A stretch of 64,000 nt of DNA from Parabacteroides sp. PF5-6 (lineage in GTDB: Bacteria > Bacteroidota > Bacteroidia > Bacteroidales > Tannerellaceae): NCBI RefSeq assembly GCF_029504695.1, contig NZ_JAQFIN010000006.1, forward strand, positions 124,001 through 188,000. The letters run 5' to 3'. The notes under the pieces were generated by a model that was not told the DNA's origin, searched no databases, and saw only the letters and a list, made by a program, of their open reading frames with translations. The position numbers were made by a program, and so were the translations under genes. Each line of letters begins with the position of its first letter. Within the stretch, counting starts at the first letter, position 1. Positions 51,210-59,028 of the stretch are shown here, in pieces.

Positions 51210-52067
51210 CTAAAGATTTTCTTCCCGCTCAGCCCGGATAGCCCGGGGCGACTGGCCGAAATTGGAGCGGCAGAAATGAGAAAAATTGGAGAGCGATTCG
51301 AAGCCGTACTTATAACAGATGTCGGAGATCGACAGTTCGGTTGTCAACAGGTCGGTATGGATATCCTGGCATTTGCGTTTGAGCATCCACTGGTAGGCCG
51401 GTTCACCAAAGGTATCTTTAAATAGCCGGCGGAAGGTGGGTACGCTGTACCCGCCCAACTGGGCAAAGGTTTCTACATCTTTCACATTCTGATAGTTCTG
51501 CAAAATGAAGTACTGGAAGCTTTTGCTGTAGCGGTAGATGGTCGAATAGAAGGCAGCCAGGTCTTTGATCGGATAATAGCAGTTCAACAGGAAAAGCAGT
51601 TCCGTCTGTTTGGATTGCAGGAAAACCGAGCAGCGCAGGTCGCTGTCGAGAAAGGCGCGCATACTTCCCAGGAATACCTCCAGCGGGTTGCAGATGTCCA
51701 TCACGACCGGTCCGACATGTCCGGCCGAGGCCATCGACATACTTTTACTGTAACGTTCGTTACACACATTCTGCGGCCGTTCGAAGAGATAAAGGATGGC
51801 TTCGGCGGCTTCCAATACGTGGAACTCCACTTTGGAGCCTACCGGCTGAAGGATGAACTGCCCTTCGCGGAAGATGGTGTCCGGATGTTCTTCGCTGTTT
51901 ACCCGTACTTCGCCTTTGAGCAGGAAGTACATCGTATTCTGCAATACCCGTTCCTGGGGAATCAAGACTCCTTTAGGGAATGTGCGATATTTGAAGATAT
52001 GCCTCTGGTAGAAACCACAGGACGCACAGTCGGTATATTTCGTACATCTCATCGCGTCCAACATCAT
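51210..52067 (-). CDS. AraC-family transcriptional regulator
   Basis: Cytoplasmic regulator of 285 residues. The C-terminal AraC/XylS DNA-binding domain (about 185-285) has two helix-turn-helices: VETFAQLGGYSVPTFRRLFK and ISDICYKYGFESLSNFSHF. The N-terminal half resembles a cupin-like sensor (MYFLLKGEVRVNSEEHPDTI). Residues 8-17 hold three cysteines (CTKYTDCASC), which might bind a metal or sense redox. It starts 5 bases after the GHL10 gene's stop, so it is probably cotranscribed with it. A link to the DUF5119-like gene downstream is possible. Confidence 0.9.
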   Translation of the reverse strand: MMLDAMRCTKYTDCASCGFYQRHIFKYRTFPKGVLIPQERVLQNTMYFLLKGEVRVNSEEHPDTIFREGQFILQPVGSKVEFHVLEAAEAILYLFERPQNVCNERYSKSMSMASAGHVGPVVMDICNPLEVFLGSMRAFLDSDLRCSVFLQSKQTELLFLLNCYYPIKDLAAFYSTIYRYSKSFQYFILQNYQNVKDVETFAQLGGYSVPTFRRLFKDTFGEPAYQWMLKRKCQDIHTDLLTTELSISDICYKYGFESLSNFSHFCRSNFGQSPRAIRAEREENL

Positions 52068-52072
52068 CGGGA

Positions 52073-53605
52073 CTATAGTTTTACTTTTTTTCTTTTTCCT
52101 TTGATACTTTCGTTATGAAAGCGATCAACGGCTGTTATTATATAGGTATACTTCTCTTCTCCTCTGTTATAAGGTAATAAGTATTTCTTTTCTCTCGTCA
52201 CGGCCACTATTTTGGAGGGATCGTTCAAGTTGACGGTTTCCCCGGCGCCAAAACGGTAGACAACAAAATAGACGGCAAGCTCCGGATTGGTCCGACTCTG
52301 TTTGGCTTCCCAATGCAGGAGATAACCTTCGGGTGTCCATTCGCTTTTCAGGCGGCTCACGTCTTTCGGCTTTTTGTCGTGCAGGTGCGTATAAGGCGGG
52401 ATCAGTGCCGGATAGCGGTGATAATTCGTCCGCAGGCTGTCGGAAACGCCTTTATTGTTCCACAGCAGCTCATTGGCGGGCCAGAAACAATGGCCTTCGA
52501 CCCGGCTGGCTTGTTTCTCCAGCGCCATCTTTTCGGCTAACTGGTCGGCTTTCATGGTCCGGGCCACATCCTGCCCGATATAGAGCGGCCGGCCGGCAGC
52601 ATATTGGTTCCACCAACCGATCAAGGTCTGATAGTCGGCAGCCGGATGCCCAATCTCCCAGTATATCTGAGGCATATTGTAATCGATCCAGCCTTCCCTG
52701 ACCCATAAGAGGATATCGGCGTAGAGGTCGTCGTAATTCTGCAAACCGTTTGTCTCGCTGCCCGATTGATCCGGCGTACTTTTTTTGTTCCGGTAAATTC
52801 CAAAGGGACTGATTCCGAAACGCACCCACGGCTTGGTCAGCAGGATCGTTCGCTTGAGCTCACGGATCAGTTGGTTCACATTCTCTCTCCGCCAATCGTC
52901 CCGTCCGCTTTCCGCATATCCTTTGGCCAGGCCGTATCTCCGGAAACTTTCCTCGTCGGGGAAAGGCGCTTGGGCGGCAGGATAAGGATAGAAGTAGTCG
53001 TCCATGTGAATGGCGTCCACATCGTAACGAAGGACTATGTCGCGCACTACACTACAAATGAACTCCCTGTTCTGAGGAATGCCCGGATCGAACAAGAGTT
53101 GATTGTTATAGATAACACATCGTCCCGGATTGGCATGATAGATATGATTATCGGCGAGTTTGGCGTTCAGATTGGTACAAACCCGGTAGGGGTTAAGCCA
53201 GGCATGAAACTCCATGGCGCGTTTATGGCATTCTTCAATCAAAAATTGCATCAGGTCGAAATTGCCTTCAGGCGCTTTCCCTTGTTCCCCGGTATAAAAA
53301 CGGCTCCAAGGTTCTATCTCCGAATAATAAAATGCATCGGCTTCCGGTCTTACTTGAAAGATCAAAGCATTGATCCCGCACGCTTGCAGATGATCGAGCT
53401 TCCGTATGAAATCTTTTTTCAATATTTCGGGCGACATCGTCTGATATTCGCCCTGATAAGCAGTCTGGATCCATGCTCCCCGAAATTCATGCTTGGCATC
53501 TCTTCCCGGCATCCCCGGTATTGTCACTTGAGTAGTCTTACAACCGGTTATAAATAGAAGAAACGAAAGTAAAACTACAATTTTTTGCAAACGATTCAAA
53601 TACAT
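52073..53605 (-). CDS. GHL10-family glycoside hydrolase-like lipoprotein
   Basis: Exported lipoprotein of 510 residues (lipobox ITGC, Cys22) of the glycosyl hydrolase-like 10 family (PF02638, YngK-like). Seen: EFRGAWIQTAYQGE, NALIFQVRPEADAFY, EFHAWLNPYRVC, DAIHMDDYFYPYP (catalytic-region Asp) and GYLLHWEAK in a C-terminal fibronectin-like module. A related protein is described as cleaving denuded peptidoglycan glycan strands, but the exact substrate here is unknown. It heads a two-gene unit with the AraC regulator. Promoter at 53634-53664. Confidence 0.88.
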   Translation of the reverse strand: MYLNRLQKIVVLLSFLLFITGCKTTQVTIPGMPGRDAKHEFRGAWIQTAYQGEYQTMSPEILKKDFIRKLDHLQACGINALIFQVRPEADAFYYSEIEPWSRFYTGEQGKAPEGNFDLMQFLIEECHKRAMEFHAWLNPYRVCTNLNAKLADNHIYHANPGRCVIYNNQLLFDPGIPQNREFICSVVRDIVLRYDVDAIHMDDYFYPYPAAQAPFPDEESFRRYGLAKGYAESGRDDWRRENVNQLIRELKRTILLTKPWVRFGISPFGIYRNKKSTPDQSGSETNGLQNYDDLYADILLWVREGWIDYNMPQIYWEIGHPAADYQTLIGWWNQYAAGRPLYIGQDVARTMKADQLAEKMALEKQASRVEGHCFWPANELLWNNKGVSDSLRTNYHRYPALIPPYTHLHDKKPKDVSRLKSEWTPEGYLLHWEAKQSRTNPELAVYFVVYRFGAGETVNLNDPSKIVAVTREKKYLLPYNRGEEKYTYIITAVDRFHNESIKGKRKKVKL

Positions 53606-53633
53606 GTATTCAGTTCTGCTAAAGAAATCCCAA

Positions 53634-53664
53634 CAAAAATAAGTGTTTCCCCGAATATTTCAAA
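53634..53664 (-). promoter_or_regulatory. Promoter of the GHL10/AraC unit
   Basis: Minus strand: -33 TTTG (53661-53664), 19-bp spacer, -7 TATTTTTG (53634-53641). Confidence 0.65.
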
Positions 53665-53734
53665 CTATTCAATCACAAATTGAATGAAAGCGCCATGTTT
53701 TAGTCGTTTCCTTCATTAAAATTAGTCGTTTGGC

Positions 53735-53884
53735 GTGACTCGGCATAATCCATGCAAGCACGGCTTCTGCACTCGCTACTTCAAACGTTCTTTTTATTGG
53801 GAAAAAGATGCTTGGAAATTGGGGAAAGCGAACAAACGATATTTGTTAGATGTTAATAGAGCAATGGACAAATCTGGGATTTAG
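53735..53884 (+). pseudogene. Gene remnant (49 codons, no start)
   Basis: An open stretch ends in TAG at 53882-53884 and reads like the tail of a real protein: CKHGFCTRYFKRSFYW, then EKDAWKLGKANKRYLLDVNR. It is preceded by a stop codon and has no obvious start. Its source is not recognised. A 10-bp direct repeat (TTAGTCGTTT) lies just upstream around 53699-53731. The rest of 53606-53935 shows no gene. Confidence 0.4.
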
Positions 53885-53935
53885 TTGGATACAATAAATA
53901 AAGTTTAAAGAATAATCTGAAAAATAATAGCAATC

Positions 53936-55249
53936 ATGGCACATATGCATAGGCGAACAAACGAAACGACTAAACAGGTAGGGAAACAAAAAGAGCAGTT
54001 AGGCAAACAGTCAGAAAAAGAAACTCAAGGAGATAAAGGACCCCATATGCTTAAGGAAAGTATGAGGTTGTTTAATAGAAAGAACTTACCTTATTGGGTG
54101 GGGGCTATGATTCTTGTTTCTGTGATTTGCTTTGTCTTATTGCTGTTTTCCGAAATACAAATTCCTACGGTGTTTACAAGTAGTGGAATTGTGGCTATCA
54201 TTAGTGCATTCATTGGTGTTTTGATGACTGTGCTTGTTACTGCCATTTTGTTGGAGAAACAAGCTGGAACACAAAATGAGTTGTTGAAAACTCAGTCACA
54301 AAAGGAAGCTGAGAAAGATAAAGACGTCAAGGTATTTGAAGAAAAACTGAAGATTTATAAAGAATTCTTTTCAAAACTCCATGAAGTAGTTCAAGAAGGG
54401 AAAATAACGCCTTCTGGAGTAGAAAAACTAATTTTTCAAATATCTTATTTGAATATGCATACCCGTTCAGAACGGGTGAATAAGATACTCGGTTATTTGC
54501 AAAAGGCATTGAATAGAGATGAATCTGATGAAGCAAAATATAAAATTTTGGCTGATAATGTGTTTTATATTGGAGAAGAAATGCAACAGGAGCTATATGG
54601 TAAAAAGCTGGGAGACGAAATTGTAGATACTAAAATATTCGATGCATTGATTTCAGATTTTCAAGTAGCAACAGGGAAAGAGCCAAAGCTGGATGAGGTA
54701 ATAACTCTTGAAGAAAAGATAGAAATACAAACCTATTTTTGGAAGGAGTTAATAGAACAGATAAAATCAATGGGCATTACATCTCCTATAGAATGGTCTG
54801 ATAGTGTAGGTATTGAAGAGTCAGTCAGGAAGTATTATGAAAAAATGAGAAATAGACATCGTTATTTCGGTTTCAGTTTTGATGTTTATGAATCAAAGGA
54901 AACATCAAGAAAGGTCGGGTTTTATGTGGAAATTGATAATGACTACTATTATGGGTTCTCCTGGAATGATGAACCAAGGAGTGATGAGTCGTTATCACAA
55001 ATAGTAAAGAGGGTGTCCCCTTCTCATTATAAATCAAATCAACATTGGGCAGGATGGAGATGGCCTAATTATTCAAATTCAAATCCTGATATCAGTCATG
55101 ATTTGAATTTTTGGAAGATGTCACCCAATAAAGCCATGGAAAGACTTTGCGATAAGTCCACACGCAAAGCATTTGTGAAAGAAGTTGCGCAAGAAATGGT
55201 AGAGCAAATAAATAAATTTATAGAGATTGCGAAAGAAAACAATCTTTAG
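53936..55249 (+). CDS. AT-rich two-TM protein with coiled-coil and globular C-terminus
   Basis: Protein of unknown function, 437 residues. The N-terminus (1-36) is a Gln/Lys-rich segment; two membrane helices follow at about 52-72 and 82-104; then a Lys/Glu-rich helical region with coiled-coil character (105-215); then a globular C-terminus with YFGFSFDVYES, VGFYVEIDNDYYYGFSW and HWAGWRWPN, rich in aromatics. I cannot name the family. The start could instead be the ATG at 54047 (MLKESMRLFNR), which lacks the odd N-terminus. Strikingly more AT-rich than its neighbours, so probably acquired. Likely an inner-membrane protein with most of its mass in the cytoplasm. Confidence 0.6.
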   Translation: MAHMHRRTNETTKQVGKQKEQLGKQSEKETQGDKGPHMLKESMRLFNRKNLPYWVGAMILVSVICFVLLLFSEIQIPTVFTSSGIVAIISAFIGVLMTVLVTAILLEKQAGTQNELLKTQSQKEAEKDKDVKVFEEKLKIYKEFFSKLHEVVQEGKITPSGVEKLIFQISYLNMHTRSERVNKILGYLQKALNRDESDEAKYKILADNVFYIGEEMQQELYGKKLGDEIVDTKIFDALISDFQVATGKEPKLDEVITLEEKIEIQTYFWKELIEQIKSMGITSPIEWSDSVGIEESVRKYYEKMRNRHRYFGFSFDVYESKETSRKVGFYVEIDNDYYYGFSWNDEPRSDESLSQIVKRVSPSHYKSNQHWAGWRWPNYSNSNPDISHDLNFWKMSPNKAMERLCDKSTRKAFVKEVAQEMVEQINKFIEIAKENNL

Positions 55250-55293
55250 TTCAAAAGGTTAGTCTTCTGCAATAGTTTGGCATAAATCGGTCT

Positions 55294-55301
55294 TATCTTT
55301 G
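55294..55301 (+). promoter_or_regulatory. -7 box of the double zinc-finger microprotein gene
   Basis: TATCTTTG; a TTTG at 55276-55279 is only 14 bp upstream. Confidence 0.5.
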
Positions 55302-55344
55302 TGGCAGGAAGTATCTTTATATAAATCTCTAAAATTGAAGTGTT

Positions 55345-55596
55345 ATGGCAAATTTTTATTGTGAGTATTGTGGGAAAAAGTATTCAAATGTGAAATCATT
55401 GACAGGAGCACCCTGCTACAGGCATCCTAATGGAGCAAATAAAGGGAAACATAAATTGTATGAAGGAAGTGAGAAAACTAAGTACACTTGTAAGTACTGT
55501 GGCACCCTTTATCCTTCCTTAATCTCAATGACGGGAGCTCCCTGCTACAGACATCCCAATGGAGCCAATAAAGGAAGGCATTCACCAGCCCTTTAA
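55345..55596 (+). CDS. Duplicated zinc-finger microprotein
   Basis: Small protein of 83 residues made of two near-identical halves, each with CxxC (CEYC, CKYC), then MTGAPC or LTGAPC, then RHPNGANKGKH or RHPNGANKGRH. The four Cys/His per half would bind one zinc each. Nucleic acid or protein binding is plausible; no function is known to me. Similar short proteins occur in Bacteroides as orphans, from memory. It has its own promoter and terminator within the AT-rich islet. Confidence 0.72.
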   Translation: MANFYCEYCGKKYSNVKSLTGAPCYRHPNGANKGKHKLYEGSEKTKYTCKYCGTLYPSLISMTGAPCYRHPNGANKGRHSPAL

Positions 55597-55616
55597 TTTC
55601 TTAGAGTTGCATAAAG

Positions 55617-55642
55617 AAACTGCTCACATGGGCAGTTTTTTT
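55617..55642 (+). terminator. Terminator of the zinc-finger microprotein gene
   Basis: Stem AAACTGC/GCAGTTT with an 8-base loop and a T-run. Confidence 0.8.
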
Positions 55643-55664
55643 AGAAACCTTTATCCCCTATGTC

Positions 55665-55694
55665 GTTGTTTAGCGTATCATACTATTATCTTTG
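55665..55694 (+). promoter_or_regulatory. Promoter of the ABC-type ATPase gene
   Basis: -33 GTTG (55665-55668), 18-bp spacer, -7 TATCTTTG (55687-55694). The -7 box covers an in-frame TTG at 55692, which rules out that triplet as start. Confidence 0.6.
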
Positions 55695-55715
55695 TTGCAT
55701 AATAATGTAACAGTT

Positions 55716-56579
55716 ATGGTATATTTAGAAAGTATTAAATTTCCTCTTCGAGATGGTCCTTATCCTTATACGATATTCAAAAAATCATCACTTGAATTTA
55801 TGTCTTTTTCTCCCATTACAATTATTTATGGCTCAAATGGTTCAGGGAAATCGACTATCTTGAATGTAATTGCTGAAAAAATTGGAATTAGTCATAAGAG
55901 CTTGGGAAACAATAGTAGTCTATATTTTGATGCTTGCGTCAAGAAATGTTCTTTCCTTACAGCTACGAATTGTAGAGGAGAGCAACTGGAGATACCTTCG
56001 GAAAGTCGTGTTATCAAAAGTGAAGATATTATGGAAGGGATTGTTGAACTTCGGAAAGAGAGTCTTATTATTGATAATAAAGTAAAAGGCAAGGAATATC
56101 TTCTTCCTTATTTTTCGGATGAACCGAGTGATAATCCGGCCGAAAATCATTCTCTCTTGGAACGTTTTTTCAACCCTGAAGAAATGACTCCTAAGGAACG
56201 TTTTCTTCTTTCTAATAGTACTGATGTACAAAAAGAAATGAGGGATTTTTATACAAAAGAGGAACAATTCTCCAATGGAGAAACAGCACTTCGTTATTTT
56301 GAAAATATGTTAGAGCCCGATAATCTTTATTTGCTTGATGAACCCGAGAATTCTATGGACCCTAAATTTCAAATGAGATTGGCTACTATGGTAAGAGATT
56401 ATGCTTATTTGTTTGGGTGCCAGTTTATCATTGCTACACATTCCCCTTTTCTTCTTTCTTTAGAGAATGCGGTTGTTTATAATATCGACCATAATCCAGC
56501 AAATATTTGCGACTGGAATGAGTTGGAAAATATGAAGATATATTTCAATCTTTTCGACAAGTATAAGAAGTTGTTTTAA
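55716..56579 (+). CDS. Soluble ABC-type predicted ATPase (COG3910-like)
   Basis: Stand-alone cytoplasmic ATPase of the SMC/ABC-like AAA_21 group, 287 residues from the ATG at 55716. Walker A YGSNGSGKST (38-47), signature-like SNGE in FSNGETALRY, Walker B LYLLDEPEN and the switch His in ATHSPFLLSL. No transmembrane segments, so not a transporter subunit. The fold is close to predicted ATPase COG3910; many relatives sit in defence or DNA-repair contexts. AT-rich like the upstream genes. A WYL regulator gene follows 59 bp downstream with its own promoter. Confidence 0.8.
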   Translation: MVYLESIKFPLRDGPYPYTIFKKSSLEFMSFSPITIIYGSNGSGKSTILNVIAEKIGISHKSLGNNSSLYFDACVKKCSFLTATNCRGEQLEIPSESRVIKSEDIMEGIVELRKESLIIDNKVKGKEYLLPYFSDEPSDNPAENHSLLERFFNPEEMTPKERFLLSNSTDVQKEMRDFYTKEEQFSNGETALRYFENMLEPDNLYLLDEPENSMDPKFQMRLATMVRDYAYLFGCQFIIATHSPFLLSLENAVVYNIDHNPANICDWNELENMKIYFNLFDKYKKLF

Positions 56580-56609
56580 GAACAGATATTTTATAGCATA
56601 AGGCGCTTA

Positions 56610-56617
56610 TATCTTTG
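56610..56617 (+). promoter_or_regulatory. -7 box of the WYL regulator gene
   Basis: TATCTTTG covers an in-frame TTG at 56615, so the gene starts at the ATG at 56639. Confidence 0.5.
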
Positions 56618-56638
56618 TTGTCTATATCATTAACTGTC

Positions 56639-57583
56639 ATGAAAAGTAGAAAAACATCGAAAGACACCACCTCCAACCTCTTCAATCGCTATGTTTGGTT
56701 GGTTGATCTTATTTATCGGAGAGGGGAAATTACGTTTGAAGAAATCAATGCGTACTGGCAAAGGTCATCGCTAAACCTGGAGGGTGAAGATTTGCCTTTG
56801 CGCACGTTCCACAACCATCGGCAGGCGATCGAGCAGATGTTTGATATCAATATTGAATGTGATAAACGAAACGGGTATAAGTATTATATCGAGAACATGG
56901 ATGATATGGAGCGGGGAGGTGTCAGGAGCTGGCTGTTAAATACCTTTGCCATCAACAACCTGATAAACGAGAGCCATAAACTCAAACAGCGGATTCTGTT
57001 TGAGAAGATACCCTCCGGGCAAATGTATTTGACGCCTATTCTCGAAGCGATGCGGGATAACCTGTCCATCGAAATAACGTATCAGAGTTTTTGGCGGGAG
57101 AGCCCTAATACCTTTGAGATTCATCCGTACTGCATCAAGGTGTTCAAACAGCGCTGGTATGTTATCGGATACAGTCCATATAAAAACAATATCTTTATTT
57201 ATGCCTTAGATCGGATCAAACAGATCCATACGAGCGAGAATAAGTTCCAGTTACCCAAGGACTTTGACGGAGAAGCCTATTTCGCCGATTGCTTTGGTAT
57301 TGTTGCCGGAGAAGAACACCCGACAGAGGAGGTTCGGATCAAGGTATATAGTGTGCAGGATCGTTATATCCGAGCTTTACCTTTGCACCATTCGCAGAAA
57401 GAAGAGGTGAATACGCCCGATTACACGATATTCAGCTACCGTATCAAACCAAGCTTTGATTTCCAGCAAGAGTTGCTCTCGCATGGGGCAGAGGTCGAAG
57501 TCTTATCTCCCCGATGGTTTCGGGATGAAGTGGCGGAAATTATCTCACAGCAATACACAGCTTACCGCGCCTCCGACGGATAG
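56639..57583 (+). CDS. WYL-domain transcriptional regulator
   Basis: Cytoplasmic regulator of 314 residues. A winged-helix N-terminus (NLFNRYVWLVDLIYRRGEIT), a helical middle and a central WYL domain (about 130-215) with RWYVIGYSPYKNNIFIYALD, then a WCX-like C-terminal domain (about 230-310). WYL proteins bind ligands such as nucleic acids or small signals. Many sit next to phage-defence genes (BREX, CBASS and others). Its base composition is closer to the chromosome than the AT-rich islet upstream. It may control the ATPase islet; that is inference. Array D follows. Confidence 0.9.
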   Translation: MKSRKTSKDTTSNLFNRYVWLVDLIYRRGEITFEEINAYWQRSSLNLEGEDLPLRTFHNHRQAIEQMFDINIECDKRNGYKYYIENMDDMERGGVRSWLLNTFAINNLINESHKLKQRILFEKIPSGQMYLTPILEAMRDNLSIEITYQSFWRESPNTFEIHPYCIKVFKQRWYVIGYSPYKNNIFIYALDRIKQIHTSENKFQLPKDFDGEAYFADCFGIVAGEEHPTEEVRIKVYSVQDRYIRALPLHHSQKEEVNTPDYTIFSYRIKPSFDFQQELLSHGAEVEVLSPRWFRDEVAEIISQQYTAYRASDG

Positions 57584-57607
57584 AGCTGAAGATTTGAATT
57601 GACACAG

Positions 57608-57728
57608 TTTTGCCATGGGAAGGCAAAGGTTTGCCATGAAGGTGGCAAAGGTTTGTCTTCGGCTTGGCAAAAGTTTGCCAGTGCGGTGGCAAAAGTTTGC
57701 CAACGGCATGGCAAAGGGTTGGCAAGCT
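57608..57728 (-). repeat. 3'-end tandem array D (22-bp palindromic units)
   Basis: GGCAAA cores start at 57622, 57644, 57666, 57688 and 57710, exactly 22 bp apart. Arms TTTGCCA and TGGCAAA pair across each unit. It lies between the convergent WYL and polyol-permease genes, 15 bases from the permease stop. Confidence 0.88.
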
Positions 57729-57742
57729 TATCTTCTTTGTCC

Positions 57743-59002
57743 TTATTCCACTTCGCTTACGGTTTTCGCATTGTTATCCAAGGTAATGAACTTCGTGAGG
57801 AAAGCTCCGACGAAATAAAGCCCGGCCAGGATCCAGATCACGCCCTGGCTGCCGATCAGTCCGAAGAAGAGTCCAACGATGGCCGGCCCGACAAAAACAG
57901 GGAGTCCGGCACCCAGATTCAATACGGAGATCGCTGCGCCTTTGTCGGTCTTCACCAACGAAGGGACCAAAGCGGACAACGGTACATAACCGGCCAGTAA
58001 AGCGCCCCACAACACACCGGCTCCCATGACAAACCAATAGTTGCCCATCGCGATCTGCGGCGAGTAATAGAACAACAATGTAGTCACTCCACAACCGACG
58101 CCCCCAAACCACATAATCGTATTGCGCCAGCCGAGGCGGTCGCCGACAAAGCCAAAAATAAGATTAAAGACGATATTCGCACTGAATATCGTTCCCCATA
58201 TCTGCAGCCACTGCGTGGTGGTAAAGCCGTATTCATACATATACAAAGGCAGGAAGACCGGAAAAGCAAACTGTGCCGTTGTGTTGATCACCCGCACGAT
58301 GCCGCCCAATAGAACCTTCGGCTCTTTTTTCATGATTGTGATGCCTTTGAGTAATTCCCCCATCTTCTCCTGCACAGTGGCTGTTTTCTTCTCTTCTTTT
58401 TTCGGTTTGTTTATGATCAAAGTGAAGAACGCCCCCAATAACGCCCAGAACACAGACGACCAAAGGGTATTCAGATGGCCGAACCGCTCGATGGACCAAC
58501 TGGAGTAATACGCACCCAGTACGTTCAAGCCGCCGGTGAACACAAACCAGAACCAGCCGACAGCCCTGCCCAACCGGTTTTGCGGTGTGGTATACGTGAT
58601 CCAGACCAGAAAAGAATAGGCAAACAAAGGATAACCAAAGCCTCTTAAAGCATAGGTGCATAACATCGCCGGATAATTGAGCTCCGGAAGGGAAAGCCCG
58701 ACAAAGCCAACCGTGCCCGCCAGATACAAGACCAGGCCCACCGTCATCGTCCGTCTGACGCCATAGACTTCCGCCAGTACGCCCGAAAACCAGGCGGAGA
58801 GGGCAATCGTGATCCCGTAGGTCGTAAACAAGAAAGCCGACTCCTGCATATTCAGGCCGCGCTCAATCAGGTAAGGACTCAGCCAGCCTTGCTCTATGCC
58901 GTCGCCCATCATAAAGATAAGGACGCCCAGGTAGGCCCATGTCAGGTGGCGGGGCAGTCCGATTGTATCAAATACAGAGGTGTTTTGTGTGTTATTCATC
59001 AT
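57743..59002 (-). CDS. Polyol permease family MFS transporter
   Basis: Inner-membrane MFS transporter of 419 residues with 12 helices. Resembles RbtT/DalT/CsbX (polyol permease family): GLPRHLTWAYLGVLIFMMGDGIEQ, GWLSPYLIERGLN, ALRGFGYPLFAYSFLVW and GAAISVLNLGAG. Expected substrates are pentitols or related polyols; the exact one is unknown. It lies last in an operon with the HAD, AraM-like and GDPD genes, with a 26-base gap to the HAD gene. Array D follows its stop. Confidence 0.85.
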   Translation of the reverse strand: MMNNTQNTSVFDTIGLPRHLTWAYLGVLIFMMGDGIEQGWLSPYLIERGLNMQESAFLFTTYGITIALSAWFSGVLAEVYGVRRTMTVGLVLYLAGTVGFVGLSLPELNYPAMLCTYALRGFGYPLFAYSFLVWITYTTPQNRLGRAVGWFWFVFTGGLNVLGAYYSSWSIERFGHLNTLWSSVFWALLGAFFTLIINKPKKEEKKTATVQEKMGELLKGITIMKKEPKVLLGGIVRVINTTAQFAFPVFLPLYMYEYGFTTTQWLQIWGTIFSANIVFNLIFGFVGDRLGWRNTIMWFGGVGCGVTTLLFYYSPQIAMGNYWFVMGAGVLWGALLAGYVPLSALVPSLVKTDKGAAISVLNLGAGLPVFVGPAIVGLFFGLIGSQGVIWILAGLYFVGAFLTKFITLDNNAKTVSEVE

Positions 59003-59028
59003 GTTCGTATCAGATATTTAGGTACATA

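Noticed and set aside
55692-55716. TTG start for the ABC-type ATPase
   Set aside because: The TTG lies in the -7 box TATCTTTG; the ATG at 55716 is the better start. The same reasoning applies to TTGs at 23320, 56615 and 62382.
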